Assembly (NCBI RefSeq): GCF_947498015.1
Contig: NZ_CANMIR010000007.1
Span: forward strand, 119,571 to 183,570
DNA from: an uncultured Neptuniibacter sp.
GTDB lineage: Bacteria; Pseudomonadota; Gammaproteobacteria; Pseudomonadales; Balneatricaceae
DNA length: 64,000 nt
Reading direction: 5' to 3'
Shown: positions 29,001 to 36,561 of the stretch, piece by piece
Position numbering within the stretch: the first letter of the stretch is position 1
Layout: each line of letters begins with the position of its first letter
The notes under the pieces: model-generated
What the model saw: the letters and a program-made list of their open reading frames with translations, nothing else
Told to the model about the DNA's origin: nothing
Databases searched by the model: none
Made by a program: the position numbers and the translations under genes

Positions 29001-29663
29001 AAAGCGGGTGGCCCTCACTACGTTAAACGTTTCACCAAATCCACTACAGCTGCTGGTGAAGAGGCCCCTTCGGGGCAGCTGATCAGTGCCAAGACTTTAA
29101 CTCAACTGATTTCACAGCTCGACGATCACTCATGGGCGGATCAGAACAGTCGCAAAGCGTTGATTGCATCTGTATTCCCGACAGCAACCGATAAAACGGC
29201 ATCCTTCTGCCAGCAGGCTCAGGCGATGCCAGGACCGACAGGGGAACTGAACCTGCTCTCCGAAAACGGACGTGGCGTTGTCCTCTGCCTGGGACCTGAT
29301 GCTGAAAGTGCCACTCTACAAGCTGAAACCGCGTTACTTCAGGGTAATAGCGTTGTGATCATAGCTCAGGGTATTGCAGACCTGCTGAAGCAGTGTGGGG
29401 AGCAAGGGCTGCCGGTACAGGGCATGGTTGGTCAACTAACCGCTGAAGCGATCACAGAAACCAGCGGGTTTGCGGCAATCTGTAGCAACGCATCTCCAGA
29501 CGCTCTACGCCTGATCCGTCAGGCCCTGGCTGCCCGACAAGGAGCTCTGCTTCCGCTTATCACGGAACTGGATCAGCCAGAACGATTCGTGATGGAGCGC
29601 CATCTGTGCATCGACACAACAGCAGCAGGCGGTAACGCCAGCCTGATTGCCACAGCTGAGTAA
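26043..29663 (+). CDS. putA: bifunctional proline dehydrogenase / pyrroline-5-carboxylate dehydrogenase PutA
   Basis: A 1206-aa membrane-associated enzyme that oxidises proline to glutamate. The FAD-dependent proline dehydrogenase barrel (about 120-460) includes VRLVKGAYWDAEIKRAQ and EFQRLHGMGE. The NAD+-dependent P5C dehydrogenase (about 520-1010) has Glu779 (VAETGGMNAM) and Cys813 (SAGQRCSALR). A C-terminal domain (about 1030-1206) resembles the extra domain of longer bifunctional PutAs. The protein starts directly with the alpha domain and has no ribbon-helix-helix DNA-binding segment, unlike the 1320-aa E. coli PutA, so it should not repress its own operon. An AAGAGGTG ribosome site and an AT-rich leader precede it. 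Confidence 0.96.
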   Translation: MSITIEQCRTAIRSHYLADETAVITGLVKNSQLTESERTAISGSAADLVRKVRAESSPSMMEKFLAEYGLTTKEGVALMCLAEALLRVPDSLTIDALIEDKVVSGNWKGHLGQSASSLVNSSTWALLITGKLLQGDEAEGIGSTLKGMMKRLGEPVVRTAVAQAMKELGRQFVLGRDIKEATKRAKKLEKQGYSYSYDMLGEAARTDADAIRYHQAYSQAIMELTHNCTHSDIRSNPGISVKLSALHARYEFGQKARVMRELVERTLSLALQAKKANMGFNIDAEEADRLDLSLDVIEAVLQDERLAGWEGFGIVVQAFGPRASYVLDWLYATAQRLDRRIMVRLVKGAYWDAEIKRAQVLGLEGFPVFTRKVNSDLSYMCCAEKLMTMTDRIYPQFATHNAHSAAAILYLAEKHAVDNFEFQRLHGMGESLHDTVLKSNSTRCRIYAPVGAHRDLLAYLVRRLLENGANSSFVNQIVDTRITPEEIAKDPFTQIAETQGSLSNTKIAAPVHIFGQKRLNAKGWDITDEVTLETLEPQREAFQQTQWHAAPIIAGDSSSTECSAICNPANPTDQVGTVTEADSADIETAITAAELAFQRWSKTASSERAACLRRVADLFEANAPELFALANREAGKTLLDAVGEIREAVDFARYYANEAERNAECEARGVITCISPWNFPLAIFAGQVLAALASGNTVIAKPADQTPLMAARAVALMHEAGIPKDVIQLLPGSGINVGAPLTSDPRISAVCFTGSTQTAQRINQVMASSMAPDAPLVAETGGMNAMIVDSTALPEQVVRDVLASSFQSAGQRCSALRVLYIQEDIADNLLEMLYGAMDELKMGDPWLLSTDVGPVIDANAKAKIDEHCALFAAKGQLLKKLKAPENGTFVPPTILKVSGIEEIDEEIFGPVLHVATFAAKDLDQVVTAINDRGYGLTFGLHTRVDNRVERIVNKIAVGNIYVNRNQIGAIVGSQPFGGEGLSGTGPKAGGPHYVKRFTKSTTAAGEEAPSGQLISAKTLTQLISQLDDHSWADQNSRKALIASVFPTATDKTASFCQQAQAMPGPTGELNLLSENGRGVVLCLGPDAESATLQAETALLQGNSVVIIAQGIADLLKQCGEQGLPVQGMVGQLTAEAITETSGFAAICSNASPDALRLIRQALAARQGALLPLITELDQPERFVMERHLCIDTTAAGGNASLIATAE

Positions 29664-29737
29664 CCTCAGGGTTACTGAGGCAACCACTTTCCACTTACTT
29701 CGTTTTTTGGTTCATGGGCAAAATTCGAAGCGCTTCT

Positions 29738-29778
29738 CCCCGGTAGCAGATGCCATTCCCGCTACCGGGGATTTTTTT
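29738..29778 (+). terminator. intrinsic terminator after putA
   Basis: A 10-bp stem CCCCGGTAGC / GCTACCGGGG with a 13-base loop, followed by A and seven T. Confidence 0.9.
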
Positions 29779-29782
29779 GGCT

Positions 29783-29810
29783 AAAAAAAAACGGCGCTGT
29801 TAGCGCCGTT
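29783..29810 (-). terminator. intrinsic terminator after trmB
   Basis: A 9-bp stem AACGGCGCT / AGCGCCGTT with a 3-base loop. On the minus strand it is followed by a T run (the A run at 29783-29790). It lies back to back with the putA terminator. Confidence 0.88.
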
Positions 29811-29832
29811 CTCTGTTTTCAATAGATGATGA

Positions 29833-30552
29833 TCAATTAACCACTTCGAACATCAGATCCCAAACACCGTGACCTAAACGTTCACCACGCTTCTGGAACT
29901 TGGTGACAGGTCGCCATTCAGGCTGTGGGGAATACTGTCCATCTCCCGCAACATTACGATAGCCCTCTGCTGAACTCATCACTTCCATCATATGCTCAGC
30001 ATAGTTCTCCCAGTCTGTAGCCATATGAAAAACGCCTCCGGCTCTGAGCTTCTTACGCAGTGTCTGCGCAAACTCAGGTTGCACAATACGACGTTTATGG
30101 TGACGCTTTTTATGCCAGGGGTCAGGGAAGAACAGTTGAATGCAGTCCAGACTTCCATCAGGGATACACTGAGCCAGCACCTCAATCGCATCATCACAAA
30201 ACACACGGATGTTGGATAACCCTGCCTTCTCAGCATTACTTAACAGACGCCCGACACCCGGACGGTGCACCTCAATACCGATATAGTTTTTTTCAGGTTG
30301 GTCTTTAGCCATCTCGACCAACGAGTCTCCCATACCGAAACCGATCTCCAGTACGACAGGCGCCTCGCGACCAAACACTGAATTCAGGTCAAGCATCCCC
30401 ATTTCCAGCTCCAGCCCCATCTGCGGCCACAGCTCGTCCATCGCTTTCGTCTGCCCTTCCGTCATTCGACCGGCACGCAGGACAAAGCTCTTCACTGTGC
30501 GCATATGCTTCTGTTCGGGATTCTGCTGTTCGCTGTTGTTCTCTTCTGACAT
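29833..30552 (-). CDS. trmB: tRNA (guanine-N7)-methyltransferase TrmB
   Basis: A 239-aa SAM-dependent enzyme making m7G46 in the variable loop of tRNA. The SAM-binding motif [15 protein letters not shown], the [16 protein letters not shown] strand and the catalytic-region sequence [15 protein letters not shown] are all present. I chose the ATG at 30552 with an upstream AGG-rich ribosome site; a TTG one codon earlier is less likely. It follows thiG on the same strand (88-base gap), as in Pseudomonas. Confidence 0.95.
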   Translation of the reverse strand: MSEENNSEQQNPEQKHMRTVKSFVLRAGRMTEGQTKAMDELWPQMGLELEMGMLDLNSVFGREAPVVLEIGFGMGDSLVEMAKDQPEKNYIGIEVHRPGVGRLLSNAEKAGLSNIRVFCDDAIEVLAQCIPDGSLDCIQLFFPDPWHKKRHHKRRIVQPEFAQTLRKKLRAGGVFHMATDWENYAEHMMEVMSSAEGYRNVAGDGQYSPQPEWRPVTKFQKRGERLGHGVWDLMFEVVN

Positions 30553-30640
30553 CAACCTGACCTAAAACGTTTAAACAAAGCAGCCTGATTCAGAATGAGA
30601 TCAGGCTGCAGGGTGTGGATAAGTTAAATTAGACGGCCGC

Positions 30641-31435
30641 TTAACCGCCTACAATGGTGCCTTCCATCGGGGAGGAGGCACTGGCATATTTCTTACGCGG
30701 CATACGTCCAGCCAGATACGCTTCGCGTCCAGCTTCGACCGCTTTTCTCATCGCAGATGCCATCAAAATAGGATTCTGGGCCCCTGCAATAGCGGAGTTC
30801 ATCAATACAGCCTCACAGCCCATCTCCATCGCCACAGCAGCCTCAGATGCTGTGCCAACACCCGCATCAACCAGAACCGGCACTTTGCAATCTTCCATAA
30901 TCACATTGATGTTATGCGGATTCAGGATACCCAGACCGGAGCCAATCATCGAACCAAGTGGCATGATGGAGACACAACCGATCGATTCAAGCTCTTTGGC
31001 AACAATTGGATCATCACTGGTATACACCATCACCTTGAATCCATCCCGTACCAGCTCATCAGCCGCTTTGATCGTTTCCACGACATTGGGATAGAGTGTT
31101 TTCTGGTCGCCGAGCACTTCCAGCTTCACCAGATCATGTCCATCCATCAGCTCACGGGCCAACTTACAGGTGCGCACCGCATCAGCAGCGTTAAAACAAC
31201 CGGCTGTGTTTGGCAGAATCGTGTACTTATCAGGTGAAATCACATCCAGCAGGTTTGGCTCATCAGGATTCTGTCCGATATTTGTTCGACGGACAGCGAC
31301 AGTAACGATCTCTGCGCCACTGGCCTCAATCGCCAGACGGGTCTCTTCCAGATCTTTATATTTGCCTGTACCAATCAGCAGACGTGAATTAAAGCTCTGG
31401 CCTGCGATGATTAACGGATCATTTTGCTGTGACAT
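30641..31435 (-). CDS. thiG: thiazole synthase ThiG
   Basis: A 264-aa TIM-barrel enzyme that forms the thiazole phosphate ring of thiamine from deoxyxylulose phosphate, dehydroglycine and the thiocarboxylate on ThiS. The Schiff-base lysine is Lys104 ([10 protein letters not shown]). [16 protein letters not shown] and [21 protein letters not shown] are typical. It lies directly downstream of thiS. Confidence 0.97.
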   Translation of the reverse strand: MSQQNDPLIIAGQSFNSRLLIGTGKYKDLEETRLAIEASGAEIVTVAVRRTNIGQNPDEPNLLDVISPDKYTILPNTAGCFNAADAVRTCKLARELMDGHDLVKLEVLGDQKTLYPNVVETIKAADELVRDGFKVMVYTSDDPIVAKELESIGCVSIMPLGSMIGSGLGILNPHNINVIMEDCKVPVLVDAGVGTASEAAVAMEMGCEAVLMNSAIAGAQNPILMASAMRKAVEAGREAYLAGRMPRKKYASASSPMEGTIVGG

Positions 31436-31490
31436 GGTGTATATCCAAAATAGTTGTTATTAGTGAACATCGTGCGCTGGTAAGTAGTGA

Positions 31491-31691
31491 TCAACCACCA
31501 CCAATAGCATGAACAATCTCAACACGATCTGCATCTTTCAGCACCGTATCAACATGTTCACTGCGAGGGATAATTTCTAAATTAAGCTCAATCGCAATAC
31601 GCTTTTCACCCAGCTCTAGCTGTTCAATCAAACCAGTCAGGGTGATTCCGTCCTGCACCTGCAGCATCTCACCATTCACCTGAATCTGCAT
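31491..31691 (-). CDS. thiS: sulfur carrier protein ThiS
   Basis: A 66-aa ubiquitin-like sulfur carrier ending in Gly-Gly, the residue that is adenylated and thiocarboxylated for thiazole synthesis. I chose the ATG at 31691: it has a GGAGAT ribosome site 6 bases upstream and gives the family length. A longer frame from 31715 would run into the DUF423 gene. The tail is GGG where most homologues have GG. It lies 4 bases after the DUF423 gene and 55 bases before thiG. Confidence 0.95.
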   Translation of the reverse strand: MQIQVNGEMLQVQDGITLTGLIEQLELGEKRIAIELNLEIIPRSEHVDTVLKDADRVEIVHAIGGG

Positions 31692-31695
31692 TGAT

Positions 31696-32076
31696 TTATC
31701 TCCTGTTTGAAACAATTGCCGTATAGGCCACCAGCCCCCATCCGATCAGGAAGGCAACGCCCCCGATCGGTGTGACCATCCCCAGTGACCGGATCCCCGT
31801 CAGCGCCATCAGATATAAACTACCGGAAAAAAGCAGGATACCTACAACAAATGCCACCCCGGCCTTGAGCAGAGCGGATATCCTGAAATGGGCCGGTGCC
31901 ATCGCGATGAGACCCAACGCCCCTGTATGGTAGAACTGATACTCAACAGCAGTCTGATAGACCGTATAAAGCGCCGGACTCAGACCGGGTTTCAGTGCAT
32001 GCGCACCAAAAGCCCCCAGTACGACAGCGATAAAACCACTCAATCCAGCGGCCAGCAGCAGACTGTTCTGATTCAT
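31696..32076 (-). CDS. DUF423 family membrane protein (YgdD-like)
   Basis: A 126-aa inner-membrane protein with four predicted segments and the family signature LGAFGAHALKP near the N-terminus, plus GGVAFLIGWGLVAY near the C-terminus. Function is unknown; the family is widespread in bacteria. I chose the ATG at 32076 because a longer frame from 32148 runs through the promoter region and the rpoH terminator. It is the first gene of the transcript that continues into thiS, thiG and trmB. Confidence 0.88.
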   Translation of the reverse strand: MNQNSLLLAAGLSGFIAVVLGAFGAHALKPGLSPALYTVYQTAVEYQFYHTGALGLIAMAPAHFRISALLKAGVAFVVGILLFSGSLYLMALTGIRSLGMVTPIGGVAFLIGWGLVAYTAIVSNRR

Positions 32077-32104
32077 AAGGGATCCCGAATAAAACGAGTG
32101 GGGG

Positions 32105-32110
32105 ATTATA
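32105..32110 (-). promoter_or_regulatory. -10 element for the DUF423-thiS-thiG-trmB unit
   Basis: A consensus TATAAT on the minus strand, 28 bases upstream of the DUF423 ATG, with only a poor -35. The leader would be about 20 bases, which leaves no room for a thiamine riboswitch. Confidence 0.5.
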
Positions 32111-32148
32111 CCGAATTTGCAGACCACTTGCCGACAAATCACAGGCAT

Positions 32149-32175
32149 AAAAAAACCGCTTCTCAGCGGTTTTTT
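32149..32175 (-). terminator. intrinsic terminator after rpoH
   Basis: A 10-bp stem AAAAACCGCT / AGCGGTTTTT with a TCTC loop. On the minus strand it ends in a T run. Confidence 0.88.
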
Positions 32176-32189
32176 AGAATGAATTGCGC

Positions 32190-33044
32190 TTAAGCTTCCA
32201 TCGTCATACGAATTTTCTTCATCGCATTTTTTTCCAGCTGACGGATACGTTCTGCAGAAACACCATACTCTGCTGCTAACTCGTGCAGAGTGGCTTTATC
32301 ATCCGTTAACCAGCGGCGCGCCAGTATATCCTTACTGCGGTCATCAAGATCAGCCATCGCGCTCATCAGACGACGTTGAGAGTCCTGCTCCCAGTTTGTA
32401 TCTTCCAACTGGATGGATGGATCACCGCTTTTATCTTCCAGATAGTGAGCCGGAGCCCAAGCAGCCTGTTCATCATCAGCGCCTTCAGGTGCATCGAATG
32501 CGGTATCCACTGATGCCATGCGACCTTCCATCTGACGGACAACTTTGGCGTCTACACCCAGATCATCCGCGATGGCATTGACCTCATCATTAGTCATCCA
32601 CCCCAGAGATTTTTTCTTCGAACGCAGATTGAAGAACAGCTTACGTTGCGCTTTGGTGGTTGCCACTTTCACGATGCGCCAGTTACGCAGGATGAACTCG
32701 TGCATCTCGGCTTTAACCCAGTGAACCGCAAAGGAGACCAAGCGCACGCCCATTGTCGGATCAAAACGTTTGACTGCCTTCATCAGGCCAACATTTCCCT
32801 CCTGGATCAGATCACCCAGAGGTAAGCCATAACCAGAATAGGTTTTCGCAACATGGACTACAAAACGTAGATGAGACATAACGAGTCGGCGAGCAGCTTC
32901 AACATCGCCGTCATAATGCAGTCGCTCACCCAGAGAACGCTCCTCTTCTACGCTGAGAACGGGAATAGCAGTCACTGACTGCATATACGCGTCCAGATTG
33001 CGACCCGGAGAAAGTTGTTCAACAACTTGTAAGCTTGTGCCCAT
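32190..33044 (-). CDS. rpoH: RNA polymerase heat-shock sigma factor RpoH (sigma-32)
   Basis: A 284-aa group 3 sigma factor, the same length as E. coli sigma-32. Region 2 contains [20 protein letters not shown] and [21 protein letters not shown], the RpoH box QRKLFFNLR is intact, and region 4 ends with [19 protein letters not shown] chose the ATG at 33044, preceded by a GTGAGG ribosome site; the GTG at 33056 lies on that site. The upstream region has a sigma-E-like promoter. It is followed by a terminator and preceded by ftsX on the same strand. Confidence 0.97.
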   Translation of the reverse strand: MGTSLQVVEQLSPGRNLDAYMQSVTAIPVLSVEEERSLGERLHYDGDVEAARRLVMSHLRFVVHVAKTYSGYGLPLGDLIQEGNVGLMKAVKRFDPTMGVRLVSFAVHWVKAEMHEFILRNWRIVKVATTKAQRKLFFNLRSKKKSLGWMTNDEVNAIADDLGVDAKVVRQMEGRMASVDTAFDAPEGADDEQAAWAPAHYLEDKSGDPSIQLEDTNWEQDSQRRLMSAMADLDDRSKDILARRWLTDDKATLHELAAEYGVSAERIRQLEKNAMKKIRMTMEA

Positions 33045-33084
33045 TAATGACCTCACATCACTCTGCTATTGAAAATGTCGCAGA

Positions 33085-33111
33085 TATGACTCATTTCTAA
33101 TACGAAAGTTC
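33085..33111 (-). promoter_or_regulatory. candidate sigma-E-type promoter of rpoH
   Basis: On the minus strand: GAACTT at 33111-33106, a 16-base spacer, then TCATA at 33089-33085. The -35 is the core RpoE -35; the -10 matches TCTGA at three of five positions. E. coli rpoH also has an RpoE-dependent promoter (P3), so the placement makes sense. It would give a leader of about 35 bases. Confidence 0.5.
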
Positions 33112-33199
33112 AAAATAAAATCCACACCCAGAAAGAGCGGACCGAAAAATATAGCGAGGTTAATCCTAAAACGCAACCATGACAGCTGTATGACACGGC

Positions 33200-34234
33200 T
33201 TATTGCGGTTCAACTTCTCTTAGATGGCGACCGACGGCCAGTTTGGAACCGATCAGCCCAAGTATGATGCCGGCAAACAGAAGGACCAGACTATCCACTA
33301 CGCCTAATCCCTGGAGCTGAAAGTCACTCTGATAAAGCGCTACCAGCCTTTCGACAGGATCACTGATGACCAATAGGCTGGTCTGCACAAACAGCCAGGC
33401 GACCAGACTACCGATCAAGCCAAACCAGAAACCGGTATAGATAAAGGGGCGCTTCACCCAGGCATCTGTAGCACCGACCAGTTTAGCCACCTGAATCTCA
33501 TCTTTACGATTTTCGATTCCCAGACGGATCGTATTACCAACGACCAGTAACACAGACAGTGCCAATAATATCCCCAATACCAGCACAACACGGTTAGCCA
33601 GTGCGACAAAAGAGGCCAACCGCTCGACCCAGACCATATCCAGAACAGCCTCTTCTACTTCGTTCAGGGCGGCCAGCTCAGTTTGCAGTTTGAGCAGAAC
33701 CTCTTTGCGGGATTCACGAGGTTGCACCACCACAACCGCCGGGAGGGGATTATTATCAAGAAATTCCAACACATCAGTAAAACCAGAGATTCGCTGAAAC
33801 TCATGCAACCCCTGCTCCCTTGTGACCAATTCAACACCAGCAAGATCAGGTCTCAGCAACATAGCCTGACTGAAGTTTTCAGCTTGCTGATCCGTCAGGG
33901 TTTTGTGCAGATAGAGAGAAACTTTGGGCTCACCGTTCCACTCAGCACTGATCTGATCGATATTTTTCAGCCCGACAAACATCAGCCCCGGGAGAGCCAG
34001 GGCGATAGCCAGTACCGCCAGCGTCATCAAGGTCGGCAGAGGCGTACGCTGTAACCGCACCAGCGAATCCAGCGCGGTATGCTTATGGTGGCGAATCCAG
34101 CTTTTACTATGTGCGCTCAGATCAACCTTATGTTTCGCCGCACCTTTTGACGGAGGGGTTGCGGGTGCTTCTGAAGAGCGGGTAGGACGTTGCTGCCGTT
34201 CGGCGCCACGTTTTACAGGTTCACGTCCGGCCAT
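33200..34234 (-). CDS. ftsX: cell division protein FtsX
   Basis: A 344-aa inner-membrane protein, the permease-like partner of FtsE. FtsEX links the divisome to activation of peptidoglycan amidases through EnvC-type partners. A basic cytoplasmic N-terminal tail (about 1-65) is followed by TM1 (about 68-90), a periplasmic loop (to about 205) and three more segments (about 210-235, 262-285, 315-335). It overlaps the end of ftsE by 14 bases. Confidence 0.95.
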   Translation of the reverse strand: MAGREPVKRGAERQQRPTRSSEAPATPPSKGAAKHKVDLSAHSKSWIRHHKHTALDSLVRLQRTPLPTLMTLAVLAIALALPGLMFVGLKNIDQISAEWNGEPKVSLYLHKTLTDQQAENFSQAMLLRPDLAGVELVTREQGLHEFQRISGFTDVLEFLDNNPLPAVVVVQPRESRKEVLLKLQTELAALNEVEEAVLDMVWVERLASFVALANRVVLVLGILLALSVLLVVGNTIRLGIENRKDEIQVAKLVGATDAWVKRPFIYTGFWFGLIGSLVAWLFVQTSLLVISDPVERLVALYQSDFQLQGLGVVDSLVLLFAGIILGLIGSKLAVGRHLREVEPQ

Positions 34235-34886
34235 CGCGTAACAGCCTCCCCTGATCCAGCGTTAATGTACGATGACCCATTCTGGATATCAGAGCCAGAT
34301 CATGGCTTGCAATCAATACCGTGGTCCCATGGCGGTTGAATTCCATAAACAGGCTCATGATCTCAGCAGACAACGTAGGGTCCAGATTCCCCGTGGGTTC
34401 ATCCGCCAGAAGAAGCTGAGGCTTGTGCACAATCGCGCGCGCAATGCCAATCCGTTGTTGCTCACCTGTAGAAAGCGCTACCGGGTTATGCTTCTCTTTA
34501 CTCAGCAGTCCCACTTTATCCAGTGCTGCACGGACTCGCTTACCCACATCTTCCGGCTCGTAGCCTGATATCTGTAAAGGCAGTGCAATATTTTCAAAGA
34601 CAGAACGATCAAAGAGTAGCTGATGATTCTGAAACACCACACCGATACGACGGCGGTGGTAGGGGATATCATCCCGGCTGAACTGGGCCAGATCATGATG
34701 AGCCACGCTGACCTGCCCACGAGTGGGTCTCTCCATCAGCATAATCAGTTTCAGCAGGGTACTTTTACCTGCACCGGAATGCCCTGTCAGAAACGCCATC
34801 TCACCCCGATCAAGGGTGAAGGAGATATCCCGCAGGGCATCATGCCCTTCAGGATATCGCTTACTGACATTTTCAAATTGAATCAT
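34221..34886 (-). CDS. ftsE: cell division ATP-binding protein FtsE
   Basis: A 221-aa ABC ATPase. Walker A is GHSGAGKS (35-42), signature LSTGEQQ (138-144), Walker B plus base LLLADEPTGNLD (about 158-169), and the switch His is in IASHDL. The signature has Thr where most FtsE have LSGGEQQ. It is cotranscribed with ftsY upstream (28-base gap) and ftsX downstream. Confidence 0.96.
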   Translation of the reverse strand: MIQFENVSKRYPEGHDALRDISFTLDRGEMAFLTGHSGAGKSTLLKLIMLMERPTRGQVSVAHHDLAQFSRDDIPYHRRRIGVVFQNHQLLFDRSVFENIALPLQISGYEPEDVGKRVRAALDKVGLLSKEKHNPVALSTGEQQRIGIARAIVHKPQLLLADEPTGNLDPTLSAEIMSLFMEFNRHGTTVLIASHDLALISRMGHRTLTLDQGRLLRDGRT

Positions 34887-34914
34887 CCGACAGGATCCAT
34901 CCGGCTGAAATTAG

Positions 34915-36249
34915 TTAATCAAACAGGGCGTCAACAAATTCCTGTGATTTAAACGGCCTAAGATCATCGATCTGCTCACCCACACCAATAAACCGAATCG
35001 GGAGATCCATCTGCTTAGCAATCGCAAAGATCACTCCACCTTTAGCGGTTCCATCCAGCTTGGTTAGAGAGATGCCCGTCACGCCGACACTCTCTTTGAA
35101 TATTTTCGCCTGGCTCAATGCATTCTGTCCTGTGCCGGCATCCAATACCAGCATCACCTCATGTGGAGCTTCCGGCGAGAGTTTCTGTGTCACCCGAACC
35201 ACTTTTTCAAGTTCCTGCATCAGGTTATCTTTGTTCTGCAATCGACCTGCGGTATCGGCGATCAACACATCGACCCCTTTCGCCTGCGCCGACTGAACCG
35301 CATCAAAGATTACAGAGGCTGAATCAGCCCCAGTATGTTGTGCAACGACGGGGACATTATTACGCTCACCCCAAACCTGGAGCTGCTCAACTGCAGCCGC
35401 ACGGAAGGTGTCTCCCGCAGCCAGCATCACAGATTTACCCTCTTGCTGGAAGCGTTTGGCGAGTTTACCGATCGTAGTGGTCTTACCAACACCGTTCACC
35501 CCAACCATCAGGATCACGTAGGGTTTATTATCACAGGAGACCTCAAGAGGCTGCTCAGAGCGATGCAGCAGAGTGGCCAGTTCATCTTTCAGTGCAGCCT
35601 GTAATGCCTGCGCATCACCCAACTGTTTACGTGCTACTTTATCGGTCAGACGCTGGATAATATCGCTGGTCGCTTCCACTCCGACATCAGCCATCAACAG
35701 CAGTGTTTCAATCTCCTCCAGCAGATCATCATCGATCTCTTTAGCCCCCAGGAACAGATTGCCCAGTTGCTCTGTCAGGTTTTCCTTGGTTTTACTCAGG
35801 CCCGACTTAATCCGGGCAAAGAAACCCTTTTTCTCCTCAACCGGATCTTCCTGAACTGGAGTCGCTTCAGCCACTTCCACTGGCTCTACTGGTTCAACTG
35901 GTTCAACTGGTTCAACTGGTTCAACTGGTTCGGCTGTCTCGGCTGTCTCGGCTGTCTCGGCTGTCTCGGCTGTCTCGGCTGTCTCGGCTGTCTCGGCTGT
36001 CTCGGCTGTCTCGGACAGCGTATCATCCGTCAGAATCGCATCAACCACCTCATCCTGAACAGATTCCTCCTGTTCAACAATCTCCTCCGCTAGTGGAGTA
36101 TCATCTATCTCTTTTGCCTGAGCGGTCAGCTGCTCATTTTCAGCAGCTTTATCCGATAACGGCTGCTCCGTTTCCTGTTCCTGTGACTGCTGGATCTTGT
36201 CCTCTTCAGCAGCACTACCCCCGAACATGGATTTAAGCTTTTTAAACAT
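34915..36249 (-). CDS. ftsY: signal recognition particle receptor FtsY
   Basis: A 444-aa SRP receptor GTPase that brings ribosome-nascent chain complexes to the Sec translocon. The acidic A domain (about 1-145) contains a tandem repeat of ETA (nine copies) and PVE (about six copies). The N domain (about 150-230) and GTPase G domain follow, with GVNGVGKTTTIGKLA, LIADTAGR and LTKLDGTAKGG. The repeat is unusual, but acidic disordered A domains are normal. It heads ftsY-ftsE-ftsX. Confidence 0.96.
   Translation of the reverse strand: MFKKLKSMFGGSAAEEDKIQQSQEQETEQPLSDKAAENEQLTAQAKEIDDTPLAEEIVEQEESVQDEVVDAILTDDTLSETAETAETAETAETAETAETAETAETAEPVEPVEPVEPVEPVEPVEVAEATPVQEDPVEEKKGFFARIKSGLSKTKENLTEQLGNLFLGAKEIDDDLLEEIETLLLMADVGVEATSDIIQRLTDKVARKQLGDAQALQAALKDELATLLHRSEQPLEVSCDNKPYVILMVGVNGVGKTTTIGKLAKRFQQEGKSVMLAAGDTFRAAAVEQLQVWGERNNVPVVAQHTGADSASVIFDAVQSAQAKGVDVLIADTAGRLQNKDNLMQELEKVVRVTQKLSPEAPHEVMLVLDAGTGQNALSQAKIFKESVGVTGISLTKLDGTAKGGVIFAIAKQMDLPIRFIGVGEQIDDLRPFKSQEFVDALFD
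35882..36012. repeat. 9-nt tandem repeat tract inside ftsY
   Basis: Two neighbouring arrays of 9-base units on the plus strand: about five units of GGTTCAACT-type sequence (35882-35931), then nine identical GGCTGTCTC units (35932-36012). Each unit keeps the frame, coding PVE and ETA tripeptides. Near-perfect identity implies recent expansion by slippage. Confidence 0.95.
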
Positions 36250-36310
36250 CTATTGTCCCCATACAGCCGCCTGTCTCAGATAAAGGCCACTGATTGATTG
36301 AAATCGATAC

Positions 36311-36448
36311 CTATTTTTCGACTGAATCATCACTACCGATATAGCGGTAGATGCCAAACAACACCAGCGCAGTGATTAAAGCCCCCGCATATGCGATGTA
36401 ATCAGTATTCCAGCCCTTTTCTACAAACAACTCTTGTAAAAACAGCAT
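36311..36448 (-). CDS. small single-pass membrane protein (45 aa)
   Basis: A short open frame between ftsY and the M16-like gene. The product starts MLFLQELFVEKGWNTDYIAY, followed by one hydrophobic helix (about 18-36, rich in A, L, I, V), and ends with a charged tail (IGSDDSVEK). The ATG is at 36448 and the stop at 36311, 61 bases before the ftsY start on the same strand. The ribosome site is weak. The composition (an amphipathic start, one clean membrane span, a hydrophilic C-terminus) looks like a real microprotein. I do not recognise a family. It is too short for usual ORF cut-offs and could be missed. Confidence 0.6.
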   Translation of the reverse strand: MLFLQELFVEKGWNTDYIAYAGALITALVLFGIYRYIGSDDSVEK

Positions 36449-36561
36449 CTAAGTGCACCCATCTGTGTTCTGCCGAAACGGTGAAAGCGACCTGAAAAAT
36501 CAGCAGTTCACCGATAAAGTCTGGTATCTTATCACAGTGATTTGGTACAGAGACTACCCTT

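Noticed and set aside
32077..32150. Possible TPP riboswitch ahead of the thiS/thiG unit
   Set aside because: The -10 element is only 28 bases from the first ATG, leaving no room, and no THI-box sequence is visible.
35882..36012. Possible CRISPR-like array
   Set aside because: The units are 9 bases with no spacers and sit inside a coding frame.
35767..36093. Antisense frame with CLG repeats opposite ftsY
   Set aside because: The repeat peptide arises only from the 9-nt tandem repeat of ftsY read on the other strand.
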